This document shows, piece by piece, positions 1 to 9,777 of a stretch of 64,000 bases of DNA. Under the pieces are notes generated by a model that did no database searches, was not told the DNA's origin, and saw nothing but the letters and a program-made list of their open reading frames with translations. Source of the DNA: Alentia gelatinosa (lineage: Eukaryota > Annelida > Polychaeta > Phyllodocida > Polynoidae). The stretch spans positions 127,814,099 to 127,878,098 of the forward strand of contig OX465580.1 in assembly GCA_950022655.1 (NCBI GenBank), in the 5' to 3' direction. Positions within the stretch are counted from its first letter, which is position 1. The number at the start of each line of letters is the position of its first letter. The position numbers and the translations under genes were made by a program.

Positions 1-179
1 GAGTTGTTTCCGGCACATTCATGCATTAAAACATCATATGTCATGTTGTTTCTAGGTTTATTTTGTCACCACCGGTTAATTTTCATAGAAGTACATGTGC
101 ACTCATGGAGTGAGTGAGAACCGGTTCAGTGATTACAGGAATGATGAAATCCAACATTTGATGCAAGAAATCCAATATA

Positions 180-400
180 ATATCGTAAAACTAGATGAGT
201 TTTAATCTTGGCCACCGTATGCCACGACTGGAGTTTGGCATAGAGACTTCATGAGGCGAAGCCGAGTGAAGTCCGGAGCCAAAATCTCTTCAATTTCGGA
301 ATATTATGTAATAACAATTCTGTGTGCCACTAGTGGCATATGAAACTTTGTATGCCAGTCAGCGTGCCATACGGAAACTCAACGGCATACGGCAACGGGA
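180..400. repeat. Dispersed repeat, copy 1
   Basis: This stretch is closely similar, in the same orientation, to 62638-62945. Shared blocks include the segment around gaggcgaagccgagtgaag and the one around atgccagtcagcg. It contains no credible reading frame. I do not recognise the family. The rest of 1-741 shows nothing I can name. Confidence 0.7.
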
Positions 401-741
401 TGTATGTGATCAATAATTTCAACGCATATGTTTGACGTACGAAGACAGTAAGCCAGTTTCCGTATATTACCAATAGTTCATGAGTGGTAGAACGGCTTAA
501 CATAGAGCTAAGCTACTAATCTACCTTCCATTTCATTAACCCAAGCGCGTGTTAATTTCCTCGCTGTGGCGAGGGATGTACCACACCAGGGCTATTTCGG
601 AAACGAGTTTCTGTCTGTGTGACATGGATCAGTCCTGCCTCCTGACGCTCACTTGTAGCTCTCAGTAAACACTGTGATATGTTAATGAGTAGTAACGTGG
701 AGAGAGGGTGGAGAATACTGAGGTTTATTGAAAAATTGTTG

Positions 742-791
742 GGTGAAACGATTACGACTGAAATAGTCGATAGAGTAGTCCGAGTTTGTGT
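742..791 (+). repeat. Left direct repeat flanking the GGAC microsatellite
   Basis: About 50 bp containing gattacgactgaaatag is repeated imperfectly, in the same orientation, at 1891-1939. The whole GGAC/GGAG/GGAA array lies between the two copies. Confidence 0.75.
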
Positions 792-861
792 GAAATACTG
801 AGTCCCTACAAACGAGTTTAGGGAGAGATTTGAGGAAAAAATTTGCATTTATGTTAAGAGG

Positions 862-1880
862 GAAGGACGGAGGGAAGGAGGGAGGGAGGGAGGGACGGAG
901 GGAGGGACGGAGGGACGGACGGACGGACGGAGGGAAGGAGGGACGGACGGAAGGAAGGACGGACGGACGGAGGGACGGACGGACGGAGGGAGGGATGGAG
1001 GGATGGAGGGAGGGGCAGAGGGAGGGAAGGAGGGAGGGATGGAGGGAAGGAGGGAGGGAGGGAGGGATGGAGGGATGGAGGGAGGGGCAGAGGGAGGGAA
1101 GGAGGGAAGGACGGATGGAAGGAGGGAAGGACGGAAGGACGGACGGAGGGAAGGAGGGATGGACGGAAGGAGGGAAGGAGGGATGGACGGAAGGAGGGAA
1201 GGACGGAAGGACGGACGGAGGGAAGGAGGGATGGACGGACGGACGGACGGACGGACGGACGGACGGACGGACGGACGGACGGACGGACGGACGGACGGAC
1301 GGACGGACGGACGGACGGACGGACGGACGGACGGACGGACGGACGGACGGACGGACGGACGGACGGACGGACGGACGGACGGACGGACGGACGGACGGAC
1401 GGACGGACGGACGGACGGACGGACGGACGGACGGACGGACGGACGGACGGACGGACGGACGGACGGACGGACGGACGGACGGACGGACGGACGGACGGAC
1501 GGACGGACGGACGGACGGACGGACGGACGGACGGACGGACGGACGGACGGACGGACGGACGGACGGACGGACGGACGGACGGACGGACGGACGGACGGAC
1601 GGACGGACGGACGGACGGACGGACGGACGGACGGACGGACGGACGGACGGACGGACGGACGGACGGACGGACGGACGGACGGACGGACGGACGGACGGAC
1701 GGACGGTGGGAAGGAGGGGCGGACGGAAGGAAGGTAGAACGGAGGGACGGACGGAGGGAGGGAGGGATGGAGGGATGGAGGGAGGGAGGGAGGGAGGGAT
1801 GGAGGGATGGAGGGAGGGGCGGAGGGAGGGAGGGAGGGAGGGAGGGAGGGACGGACGGACGGAGGGAAGGACGGACGGAA
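862..1880. repeat. GGAC/GGAG/GGAA tetranucleotide microsatellite
   Basis: A block of about 1 kb is built only of GGAC, GGAG, GGAA, GGAT and GGGG-type tetramers. The core, 1233-1706, is uninterrupted GGAC (474 bp, about 118 copies) flanked on both sides by mixed variant tetramers. The plus strand is almost pure G/A/C with no T in the core, so one strand is very G-rich. Long frames encoding DGRT repeats run through it but are only a consequence of the repeat. Pure core and degenerate edges are what slippage expansion in the centre would give. Confidence 0.97.
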
Positions 1881-1890
1881 ATATTATCAG

Positions 1891-1939
1891 TTGAAAGGAT
1901 TACGACTGGAATAGTTGATAGAGTAGTCTAAGTCCGTGT
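1891..1939 (+). repeat. Right direct repeat flanking the GGAC microsatellite
   Basis: This is the partner of 742-791, containing gattacgactggaatag. I see nothing recognisable between 1940 and about 2390. Confidence 0.75.
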
Positions 1940-2394
1940 TTTAATGTATTGTAAACTGCTAATAGTGGAAAAAAGAATATGTGCAACTCTTCCATTATGA
2001 TCTACATGAAGACCTTTTTCTGTACATCGTACAAGAGTCATCATTTAATGATATAAAAGTCTGCTCGCTAAGACGTGATTAGCCGTACATAAGGTCGTCC
2101 ATGAGTGTTGAATAAAGTTGACCACATCATCCATTGGTCTCTATGGCATACAGAAATGGGTCTACATGTATGATCGTAGATTATTGAACAGGCCCCTGGA
2201 CCCAATGACTATGAAGGGGCACCACGAAAGAGGTTAGATTTGGGGCAGAGAGCAGCAGGGACTCCGAAATATCTCACAGAAAATGCTGCGTAATATCAAG
2301 AGACGTCATTAGTTTGAGTTTGATTTTATTTATGCCACACATTGTGTTGGCTTCGTAATCTCACGAGTTGAATCTCACGTAATCTCACGAGTGG

Positions 2395-2525
2395 CGTCTA
2401 GATTTTATCCACGATTTTTGAATATTAGAAAGTAGTGACATAAACAACACTTTATGTCACACCCGTGACATAAACAAAGCCAATGTTAAGCCTATGGCGT
2501 TTTTATTAGGCGTAGGATAAAGGTC
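2395..2525. repeat. Fragment related to the dispersed repeat at the window ends
   Basis: The block around caatgttaagcctatgg followed by a GTAGGATAAAG motif recurs at 62898-62941. It is probably a partial copy of the same repeat family as 180-400 and 62638-62945. No coding potential is visible. Confidence 0.5.
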
Positions 2526-2549
2526 TCACCTCCACAGGCGGGAGTGAGG

Positions 2550-3634
2550 AAACAAAGCTGGGCCCAAGCGCAGGGGGTGCTGTCAACTGTCAGTGGGGGT
2601 GCCTGCTTCAAACCGCTGGATCTCATAGATCAGCAGATGTGTGATTGCTAATTTGCGGTGTTGGTTATGTTTGCCACGGGTGGGCAGGCAGGCCCGGGAC
2701 CATAATGGCATCGAATTCACCGGTACCGAGTTCCGACAATATCGAGTTTTCACGGTATCGAATGGAATTCACTATATACCATGTCTTCATGGGTATGTAG
2801 CTGTTTTGCCGGAGACACACCAAACGAGTCAAGCCAGCGATCTCCGGAATCGCCAACACAAAATGGCATGTATGTGAGGTATTATTTGATAGTTATATTT
2901 CCCACCGATAGTTTAGAGTCTCAGAAGCAATAATCAGGTAAAATATGAAAAAAATAACTCTCATATACTCTATTTTGTGTTGGCGATTACGGAAATCTCT
3001 GCAATACTCGCTTGGTGTGTCTCCGGCTTTAGGGCCCACCACTCGAAAGTTGGGACGTTACACCGGAGACACACCAAGCGAGAAACGCAGCGAGTTCTGT
3101 AATAGCCAACACAAAATGACCTATATGTGAGCTATCATTTCATATTTCACCTGATTATTGCTACTAAGATATTAAATTATAGGCAGGAGATATTCCTATG
3201 AAATAATATCTCACATACACGACAATTTGTGTTGGCGATTCCAGAGATCGCTGCCAAATATCGCTGCCTTCACTCGCTTGGTGTGTCCCCGGTATAAGGG
3301 CCCACTCATGGGGACGTTAGGGCCTACCTATAATGACATCGACATATATATCATTGAAATATGCATACATGTTAAATCATTACTTACATTTCATGAAATC
3401 TGCGAAAACGGTGTCTATTACATTTTTTGCGCTGACAAGCTAACGAACGTTGACCAATTCTGTAAAATTAGGTGGGCTCTAACTTCTATTTATCCTATTT
3501 CTCACTCCCCGCGCAATGGGTGTGAATGCGGAGTCGCGGTGCCGCCGAGGCGCGACTGAGGCTTTCACACCCCCTGCCTCTCTTGGGCCCTAATGCCGGG
3601 GACATACCAAGCGAGTATTGCAGTGATTTCCGTA
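2550..3634. repeat. Large decayed foldback (nested inverted repeat) element
   Basis: Nested inverted repeats share a centre near 3045. The inner arms are 2972-3026 and 3063-3117, whose ends read acaaaat and ccggag. Middle arms are around 2925-2965 and 3125-3165. Outer arms are 2809-2880 and about 3215-3292. Weaker similarity remains between 2556-2580 and 3566-3590 (gggccc plus caccccct). A further half-arm lies at 3596-3634 and abuts the broken LINE copy. Short frames inside are not convincing genes. I infer a non-autonomous foldback element; its family is unknown. Confidence 0.65.
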
Positions 3635-6600
3635 AACCAAAACCAAAACCTTTCATGTTGCATAGTATTCAACCTTTTCTTGTCCAAGTTGTATTTTTGA
3701 TGAATGTATCTGTCTACCTCTCTCCAGATCATCTGTATTTCGACATCCAAATTTTCCTTTGCTTTCTTGCATCTGTAGTACCAAACTGTTCGTTTGATCA
3801 CGTTTATCAAAAACAAAGAAATAGCAATTTTGATGCCTTTGATTGAAGGCAGAAGTGAAAAAATGATAGCATCTTCATTAACACTATATCTCTTCTTCAA
3901 TATGATGGTCATTATGTGATTTATGATTAACCAGATAGGTTTGACAATAGGACATTCTGTAAATAAATGTTTGACATCTTCGTCTTTGGGACAGAAAAAG
4001 CATTTCCTTCTGTAGTTTCCTTGGTTTCTTATAAACCACATCTTGTTGGTTGGAAGTATTCCTACTACTGTTCTGTATGCCATATTTTTCAGGTCTGGGT
4101 CTAACTTATTATTATGAATATTTTTCCATATGTCCGAGAAAGGTTTCAAAGGATGTTTAGCTTGTACACTAGGAAATTGTGCTTTTTTTTCAATCAATAT
4201 GTTGTAAACGGCTTTTGTAGTTGGTATGGAATTCTTGTCGACTTCTGCAACATGAGAAGTATATTCATTAAAACTTTCAATACATTTTCTATAAATCAAA
4301 GTTGTATAAATTGGTGGCATTACAGCTTTGTTTTTCAAATGTTCTCTGAGTGGATATTTCAACCACTCCATGGCAAAAGCTTTCCACTTGTGATGAAAAG
4401 TGTCAGACAACAATTTACAAATATGCACTGTATAAAAGGCTTTCAATTTACACTCAATATCTACAGCTGCTAGTCCTCCTTTCAGGACAGGGGCAATTAT
4501 AGTGTCTCTCTTCAAATACTCACAACCTCCTCTCCATAAAAATGAAAAGTGTACAGAGTTAAACTTCTTCAGATTTGGAGCAGGCAGGTTAATCACTTGT
4601 CCAACATACCATAATTTGCTGAGTGCTATTATTGTTGCTACTTTAGATTTACCAAATAACGTTAAGGACTTATTGGACCAGTCAGTTATTGATTTGTTAA
4701 ATTTCTCAAAAACCACATTCCAATTCTCTTTGTGTCTGTTGTGGATGGCATCCTTCTTGTAATTGAATAGTTCTCTGTCTGACAAAGAAGCAAAATATAT
4801 ACCAAGCAATTTAATAGATCGATTAGAAAATGCAATATCTGATATTGTTTCATCTCTCCTGTATTTCCATGCTTCTATCCAGAGCCCTTTGCATTTACCT
4901 CTGTTGATTTTACTTCCTGATGCTAATAGGAAAAATTCACAAATGTTGACAATTTCATGAACTGAGTTTTCTGTTGTTATAATACAACTAGTGTCATCCG
5001 CATATTGGATGACTTTTATACTTTCGTTAGAAGAAGGACATTTCAATCCTACTATATTCTGGTTTCTTTTCAATATTATGGATAAAGGTTCAATACACAG
5101 AACATATAATAAGGGTGATAATGAACATCCTTGTCTGACCGATCTTTCTATGGAAAAGGTCTCAGTCTGAAAGCCGTTAACTAGTACTCTACTTTCTGCT
5201 CCTTTATATAATAATCTAACCCAAGAAATGAAACCATTTCCAAAACCAAACATTTGCAAAATATGAAACATATAGTCATGTGATACACGATCAAAAGCTT
5301 TTTCCTGATCAAGGAATAAAATTGCCCCCGAAATGTTTTTATTATCTGCATAATCAATGAGATTTCTGTATAAATGAATGTTGTCCAATATGGACCTACC
5401 TGGGACAGCACAAACTTGTTCCTCAGATACTATGGAAGAAAGGACATTTCTTAACCTATTAGTCATTGCTTTTGAGATGATCTTATAGTCTACATTTGAT
5501 AAACTGATTGGTCTCCAGGCTTTTAAATCAGTTTTTCTTGTAGTGTCTTTACAAATCAAAGTAATGATACCTAGTTTTAGAGAATCTGGTAACTCTTCTA
5601 AAATATAAGACCAATTGACCATTTCAACAAATCTATTACCGAAAAGATGAAAGAATTTGTAATAAAATTCTTTTGGTAAACCATCTAAACCTGGGCTTTT
5701 GTTGTTGGCCATATTTTTTATTGCTTCCCAGCATTCATAAAAGGTTAGAAAACCTTCACATGTTTCTGCACGGGTCTCACTTAACGTTGGTAGGAATTTT
5801 GAAAAGTAATGAACTTGGTCCATGTCAATATCTTCTTTTGTATATAAATTTTTATAAAATTGGAAACATTCATTTTTAATATCTTCTATCTCTGAAACAA
5901 TACCATCTGGAGTAACAATTGAGCCAATGTTCTTTTCCTTGGCTCTTCTCTGTTCTTTATTTAGATAATAATTTGAGGGAGTTTCGTTTTCCTCAAAATA
6001 TTGAATCCTCGATCTTATTCTGTTCCCTTCTGATGCTGTTTTCAATAGATCATTTATGTTTTGTTTTAATATTTCAATATTTTGAATGTACAAACCAGGG
6101 TTATTTTTTTCTTTCTCATAGATCTTTTTTAGAGCATTTTGTAAATGATTTAATGTCTTTTTCTGAGCAGATGCAATTCTTTTGGAGTGTTAGATGATTA
6201 AATCTTTAAACTTTCTTTTACACCTCTCCCACCATTCTCCATCGTATAATTCATCATGACACAGATCTTCAAACCACAATTTGTTTAACTCATTTTGAAA
6301 AACAGGATCTTCTAAAGTATTAGCATTACATTTCCAGTAACTGGTTCTCTTATTTTCAGTTAAATTATCAAAGGTGCATTTCAAAAATACTGAACAGTGA
6401 TCGGAAAAAGCACAAGGTATTATGTTGGCGTTTGTGAAAGAATTGGCTATGTTTTTACTGACATAAATGCGGTCTATTCTTGTAAATACATGTTCTTTAG
6501 ATGAAAAAAAAGTATATTCTTTTGCTAAAGGTTTAAGCTTTCTAAATATGTCACAAAGATCAAAGTCATTACAAATAGAAATAATTTCAAAATTACCAGT

Positions 6601-7125
6601 TGCTCCTCTTTGAGGATTTCCTCCGGCTTTATCTAAAAGAACATTTTCAACAAAATTAAAGTCTCCTCCAAGGATTAGATCTTTTGTTCCTCTAACAAAA
6701 TTTCGAATGGATGGTAAAAAACGTATCCTTGATGCAGGATATGTTGGAGCATAAACTGAAATTAATCTAATCTCCTTTCCTTTAATTTTACAATCTAAAG
6801 AAATAACTCTTCCTTCAAAGTCACATTTGTGTGACAAATGTTCAAAATCAAGAGTATTCATAATAATTATGCCAACGCCACAAGAATTATTATAACCGTA
6901 ACTAAAATAAGCTTTAGCTTTAAATAGTTTCTCTATTGCATTAATTTGTGTTTGATTATAAATTTGTGTTTCTTGTAAAAGTAGAATATCTAATTGGTTT
7001 AGAGAACAGAATTCAGATAATAAACTTTGTTTTTCTCTGGACAATAAACCATTGATATTTAAGGATCCTATTTTTAGTGTCATTAGAAGGGTTAAAAGAG
7101 AGATATATGGCGTTGGGCAAAACAT
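3565..7125 (-). pseudogene. LINE-A ORF2 (APE endonuclease / reverse transcriptase), copy A1, broken
   Basis: The family product nicks target DNA and copies element RNA at the nick. Residues 1-250 are an AP-endonuclease-like domain (N23, E52 in QET, GGDFN, RIDR and SDH all present), but the residue after QET is Q instead of the H seen in A2 and A3. Codon 312 (6190-6192) is a TAA stop where A3 has lysine, so translation would end after the endonuclease. Downstream the same frame stays open through the RT motifs LDQEKAFD, RQGCSLSP and YADD to the CCHC segment. From 3635 down to the stop at 3565 the frame runs through unrelated foldback DNA, which replaces the last dozen residues. It has many substitutions relative to A2 and A3 in the RT half. 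Confidence 0.92.
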
Positions 7126-7132
7126 GGTTTAT

Positions 7133-8461
7133 CTAGGTAGAAAGGCTATTACTTCTTTGTTTTTTCTCTACTCTAGAGACACTTGGACTCCTGGATCTAC
7201 GTCCAGGAGGGGAAGGCATAACTGCCGCTGTTATGTGCGCCACTCTGGGCGACTTTGGTATGTTGGGATTTCTAGGAGAAGGAGTTTGGGGGGGCCTCAT
7301 TATCTCCTCCTCACTCTCTTCTCCCTTCTTATTCCCTTTTAGACTTTTTTCCTTATCCTTTTCTGCCTCTTTTGTTTCTTTTTCTACCTCTTTTGTTTCT
7401 TTTTCTACCTCTTTTGTTTCTTTTTCTGCTTCTTTTGTTTCCTTCTGGTTATACCTTTTAACCTCTACTGATTTATCTTTTGTACTTTCACTTTCAACTT
7501 TTTCACCTTCCTCTTTTTTGCTTTTTGGATTAGTCTGGTTTTTTTTACTCTCTTTAGTCTTGGTAAAGTTCTCTGGTTCTTTGGCTTTACTCAGAGGGGG
7601 ATCTTCTTCCATTTCTTCTTCCTCTATTTCCCATCCTGCTCTTTCTTTACCCATTATCTTACTGGCGTAAGATGACTGAGTTTGGGGACATTCACCCCTT
7701 ACGTGGCCGATGTTCCTACACTTCAGGCACATAGGTGGCCTACCTGGCATTGTCACTAAGCCAGTAAAACGTTGTCTTTTAAAAAAAGCATGGCCTATGT
7801 GAGGAACTAGGTCCTCATCTTCCACCTCAATCTTTACCCTTCTGACTCCGTTTTCTAGGCCTTCTGCAACCAACACCTCTGCCTGGACCTCTACTACCTT
7901 TACATTTCTTGACAGAATTTGTTCTATAGCACTGTCTGGCAAATACCTTGGTAGCCAATGAACTCTGACCCACCTGTAGGGTCTGATCCATCTGACTTCA
8001 CCACCTGGTCTTACTTCAGCAACCTTTTTGATAGGAAAGGTTCTTTCTCCAATTTCTAGGTGTTTCACCTCTAGAAACTCTTCCAGAACACTTTTGTTTT
8101 TGAATTGTATTTGCCAGGCGTTCGCTTGTTTCACAAGGGCTTTTAAGGTTGACAGGGGAGTAATTGTTGCCAAGCAACTAACAATGTCCGCCCTACTCAC
8201 ATGGGCTGTACCAACACAAATCTCAGCTGTCAGATCTAGCAGCTCCATACTCAGACTTTCTGAAGTGGCTGATTGTTTGGGGGGACCTCGACTGCCCTGG
8301 TTTCCTCTAGACGACTCTGCAGAGTGACTTGGTGTCTTCCACCGGTTGAACGTCCTGTCAGAAGTTGATGGCTGGGGATTTCGCATTGGCTTCCCTCCAC
8401 GACCGGCCATCTCCATCTGTCGCTGGGCTGGTGTTAGCGAGGGTAGAGAAAAGTGGGCCAT
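7133..8461 (-). CDS. LINE-A ORF1 (CCHC nucleic-acid-binding protein), copy A1
   Basis: 442 residues from the first ATG at 8461 (the frame is open slightly upstream from a TTG). In the L1/Tx1 type, ORF1 binds element RNA and packages it in the RNP. The sequence has a Ser/Pro-rich N-terminus, a gag-like domain around WQIQFKNKSVLEEFL and RVHWLPRYLP, one zinc knuckle PMCLKCRNIGHVRGECP (CX2CX4HX4C), and a charged tail with four KETKE(A/V)E-type repeats ending in an Arg/Ser-rich segment. Compared with A2 it has lost the acidic SDSDNEDF stretch near the N-terminus (codons removed in frame). The frame is otherwise open. ORF2 begins 8 nt after its stop codon begins to be passed (7-nt gap). Confidence 0.88.
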   Translation of the reverse strand: MAHFSLPSLTPAQRQMEMAGRGGKPMRNPQPSTSDRTFNRWKTPSHSAESSRGNQGSRGPPKQSATSESLSMELLDLTAEICVGTAHVSRADIVSCLATITPLSTLKALVKQANAWQIQFKNKSVLEEFLEVKHLEIGERTFPIKKVAEVRPGGEVRWIRPYRWVRVHWLPRYLPDSAIEQILSRNVKVVEVQAEVLVAEGLENGVRRVKIEVEDEDLVPHIGHAFFKRQRFTGLVTMPGRPPMCLKCRNIGHVRGECPQTQSSYASKIMGKERAGWEIEEEEMEEDPPLSKAKEPENFTKTKESKKNQTNPKSKKEEGEKVESESTKDKSVEVKRYNQKETKEAEKETKEVEKETKEVEKETKEAEKDKEKSLKGNKKGEESEEEIMRPPQTPSPRNPNIPKSPRVAHITAAVMPSPPGRRSRSPSVSRVEKKQRSNSLST

Positions 8462-8620
8462 CGCCAAGGCGAAGTGACCCGACTTTAATCCTTCTTGGAA
8501 AGCGGTGACGTCTGCTGGAACAATCTGAAAAGTAGCTTGAAGGCCACAGTTGACGAGCTCACGACAACCGTGTGTATAACCTCTACACTACTGAAAAAAG
8601 ATGAGAGTTAGGATACTAAA

Positions 8621-8648
8621 CCGATCACAGGGTCTCCTGTGCCAGGTA
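8621..8648 (-). other. U1 snRNA-derived 5' head of LINE-A copy A1
   Basis: On the minus strand, TACCTGGCACAG at 8648-8637 followed by CTGTGATC reproduces U1 nt 6-31, with two differences from the U1 array in this window (GGGGACAC is GGAGACCC here). The next bases, GGTTTAG, are LINE-A. TACC is common to U1 nt 6-9 and the U2 target, so the junction is ambiguous over 4 bp. Confidence 0.85.
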
Positions 8649-8739
8649 GTGGAGGAGTAAACTCCCGAGCCACCACCCAGTTCCAAAAATCAGTTTAATA
8701 TCGTAGCAGTGCATGCACCGCAAAAGGCCGAGAAGCGAT
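8645..8739 (-). pseudogene. U2 snRNA pseudogene (5' part with 50-bp internal deletion)
   Basis: It begins with the U2 5' end ATCGCTTCTCGGCCTTTT at 8739. Compared with the intact 145-nt equivalent at 21446-21590, exactly 50 bp are missing at 8720/8721. The loss removes the branch-point recognition sequence GTAGTA and the following stem-loop II region. The last 43 nt of U2 are replaced by LINE-A. One extra substitution (gcagtgcatgc for gcggtgcatgc) is present. The RNA could not function in splicing, although its promoter block is intact. Confidence 0.93.
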
Positions 8740-8779
8740 ACCAATAATTTCCCAAAGCTGTGACTTGTCAAGACTACCC

Positions 8780-8798
8780 TTGCCTTGAAAACGGTGTC
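8780..8798 (-). promoter_or_regulatory. Candidate PSE of the U2 pseudogene
   Basis: GACACCGTTTTCAAGGCAA lies at -59 to -41 relative to the U2 5' end, identical to the element in front of the intact U2 genes. The promoter therefore survives although the gene body is deleted. Confidence 0.65.
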
Positions 8799-9347
8799 AT
8801 TATAGTCAACACACTGGGATCTGCCGGTATTCAAAGGGCCAAACATGTAGTGGAGATTTCTGGGAAGAAAAAGACAATTTTCTGAAGAGGGATTGTCACT
8901 CTTGGTTTCGCCTTCTTCAATGTAGAGAAGAAGCTCACAGGGTTGGTGTTACAGAGACTGGCTACATATGAAGAAAGCCAATGACCTGCCACTTTCAGCC
9001 CTAGTGGCAAAGACCTGAACTAAATGGGCTAGTGGCCAGGGATGTCTAGATCAGAACCATAAAACATCCCCCCACCCTTTGCAGTCAATGACCACACATG
9101 TGACTGATTGGAAGACGTGAAAAAATAAAGTGTTGGTCTAGCATCCCAGACTATAAGACATCCCACACTTCCACCAAAGACAAGGTGGGCCTAGATTACT
9201 CAACAGGCCCCTGCTGGCCTATGTACTCACATGTTGGGTCAGCTAACGGCCACCGTTCTCCTGGTGCATGGTTGGATTTCCCCGGGAATGGCTGAAAAAT
9301 GAAAAAAGCCGATTTAAATGGATAAAGAGGAATATTTTCAAAATGAC

Positions 9348-9417
9348 CAGGTGGCGCCACTGTGGATGGTAGGATATGCCTTTAAAATCCTATCCTACAA
9401 TTGGCAGTGGCGCCACC
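9348..9417. repeat. Spacer palindrome with CTCF-like cores
   Basis: caggtggcgccactg at 9348-9362 pairs with cagtggcgccacc at 9405-9417. An inner stem gtaggata / tatcctac lies at 9369-9376 / 9391-9398. ACCAGGTGGCGCCA matches the degenerate core SYAGRKGGCRSYV of the CTCF motif; the opposite arm matches with one mismatch. The same structure is at about 10384-10453 and 22199-22268. It could equally be a tiny inverted-repeat element. Confidence 0.6.
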
Positions 9418-9561
9418 GGCCTGATGTCACTTTCAAATACCCAATTGTAGATACAATGATTATAGGAGTCTTCAAAGATTTCACATTATTTCAGGTAACC
9501 CCCACATGGGGGGGAAATTCCGTGTGGAATTTAAATCCTGGGTGATAGGGGGTTTATTTTT

Positions 9562-9589
9562 GATTGATTAAATTGTTCTCCCCGAGGGG
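9562..9589 (-). promoter_or_regulatory. Candidate 3'-end formation region of U2
   Basis: Directly after the U2 3' end the minus strand shows a small hairpin (CTCCCC / GGGGAG) and then AATTTAATCAATCAAAAATA. Pol II snRNA genes carry an A/T-rich 3' box 9-20 nt downstream. The U1 flank has a partly similar TTTAAATCCAAAAT. The match to the vertebrate consensus is weak. Confidence 0.35.
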
Positions 9590-9777
9590 AGTGGGCCGAT
9601 CCCGGAGGTACTGCAATACCGGGCCAACCCGTGGTAGTGGAGGAGTAAACTCCCGAGCCACCACCCAGTTCCAAAAATCAGTTTAATATCGTAGCGGTGC
9701 ATGCACCGCATATCAGATATTAAGCTGATAAGAACAGATACTACACTTTGATCTTAGCCAAAAGGCCGAGAAGCGAT
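9590..9777 (-). ncRNA. U2: U2 snRNA (complete)
   Basis: 188 nt, the usual U2 length. It starts with ATCGCTTCTCGGCCTTTTGG, carries the branch-point recognition sequence GTAGTA (nt 34-39), an Sm site ATTTTTGG and the conserved loop IV segment GGTATTGCAGTACCTCC. U2 pairs with the intron branch point in the U2 snRNP. It is the only complete U2 between LINE-A copy A1 and LINE-B. The next U2 lies 1037 bp away. No TATA box is visible near -25, as expected for a Pol II snRNA gene. Confidence 0.98.

Larger units (their letters stand above)
3635..8648 (-). mobile_element. LINE-A copy A1 (3'-deleted, in U2)
   Basis: A non-LTR retrotransposon on the minus strand. It has a short 5'UTR, ORF1, a 7-nt gap and ORF2. 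The 5' end joins U2 sequence at 8645-8648, where ggta is shared by U2 and a U1-like head (about 8621-8648). The 3' end is missing: homology to copies A2 and A3 stops at 3635, inside the last codons of ORF2, and foldback-repeat DNA follows. There is therefore no 3'UTR and no polyA. Target-primed reverse transcription starts from the 3' end, so this loss must be a later deletion or recombination. ORF2 also carries a nonsense codon at 6190-6192. The copy is dead. Confidence 0.9.
8740..9589. repeat. U2 array intergenic spacer (unit 1)
   Basis: 850 bp, nearly identical to the spacers at 9778-10626 and 21591-22440. It holds the PSE of the pseudogene at its left end and the 3' flank of the next U2 at its right end. 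In between is one palindrome (9348-9417). I see no reading frame worth calling and no second RNA gene. Confidence 0.9.

Noticed and set aside
830..1894. Open frames of 354 and 244 codons encoding DGRT/EGGR repeats
   Set aside because: They exist only because GGAC tetramers lack stop codons in several frames; no start context or non-repetitive domain.
2150..2215. Weak similarity of tagattattgaacaggcccctg to a U2 spacer segment
   Set aside because: Only about 20 bp match; too short to claim a U2 array remnant.
7233..7670. Plus-strand frames of 90-190 codons over LINE ORFs (also 14681-15253, 20001-20438, 58207-58623)
   Set aside because: They are antisense shadows of low-complexity Lys/Glu and Ser/Pro coding tracts.
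9318..9545. 75-codon plus-strand frame in U2 spacers
   Set aside because: It spans the palindrome and non-coding spacer, has no recognisable domain, and its repetition follows from the U2 array.
8740..9589. Additional RNA genes (5S, tRNA, U4, U5, U6) in the U1 or U2 spacers
   Set aside because: I looked for their conserved 5' ends and boxes and saw none.
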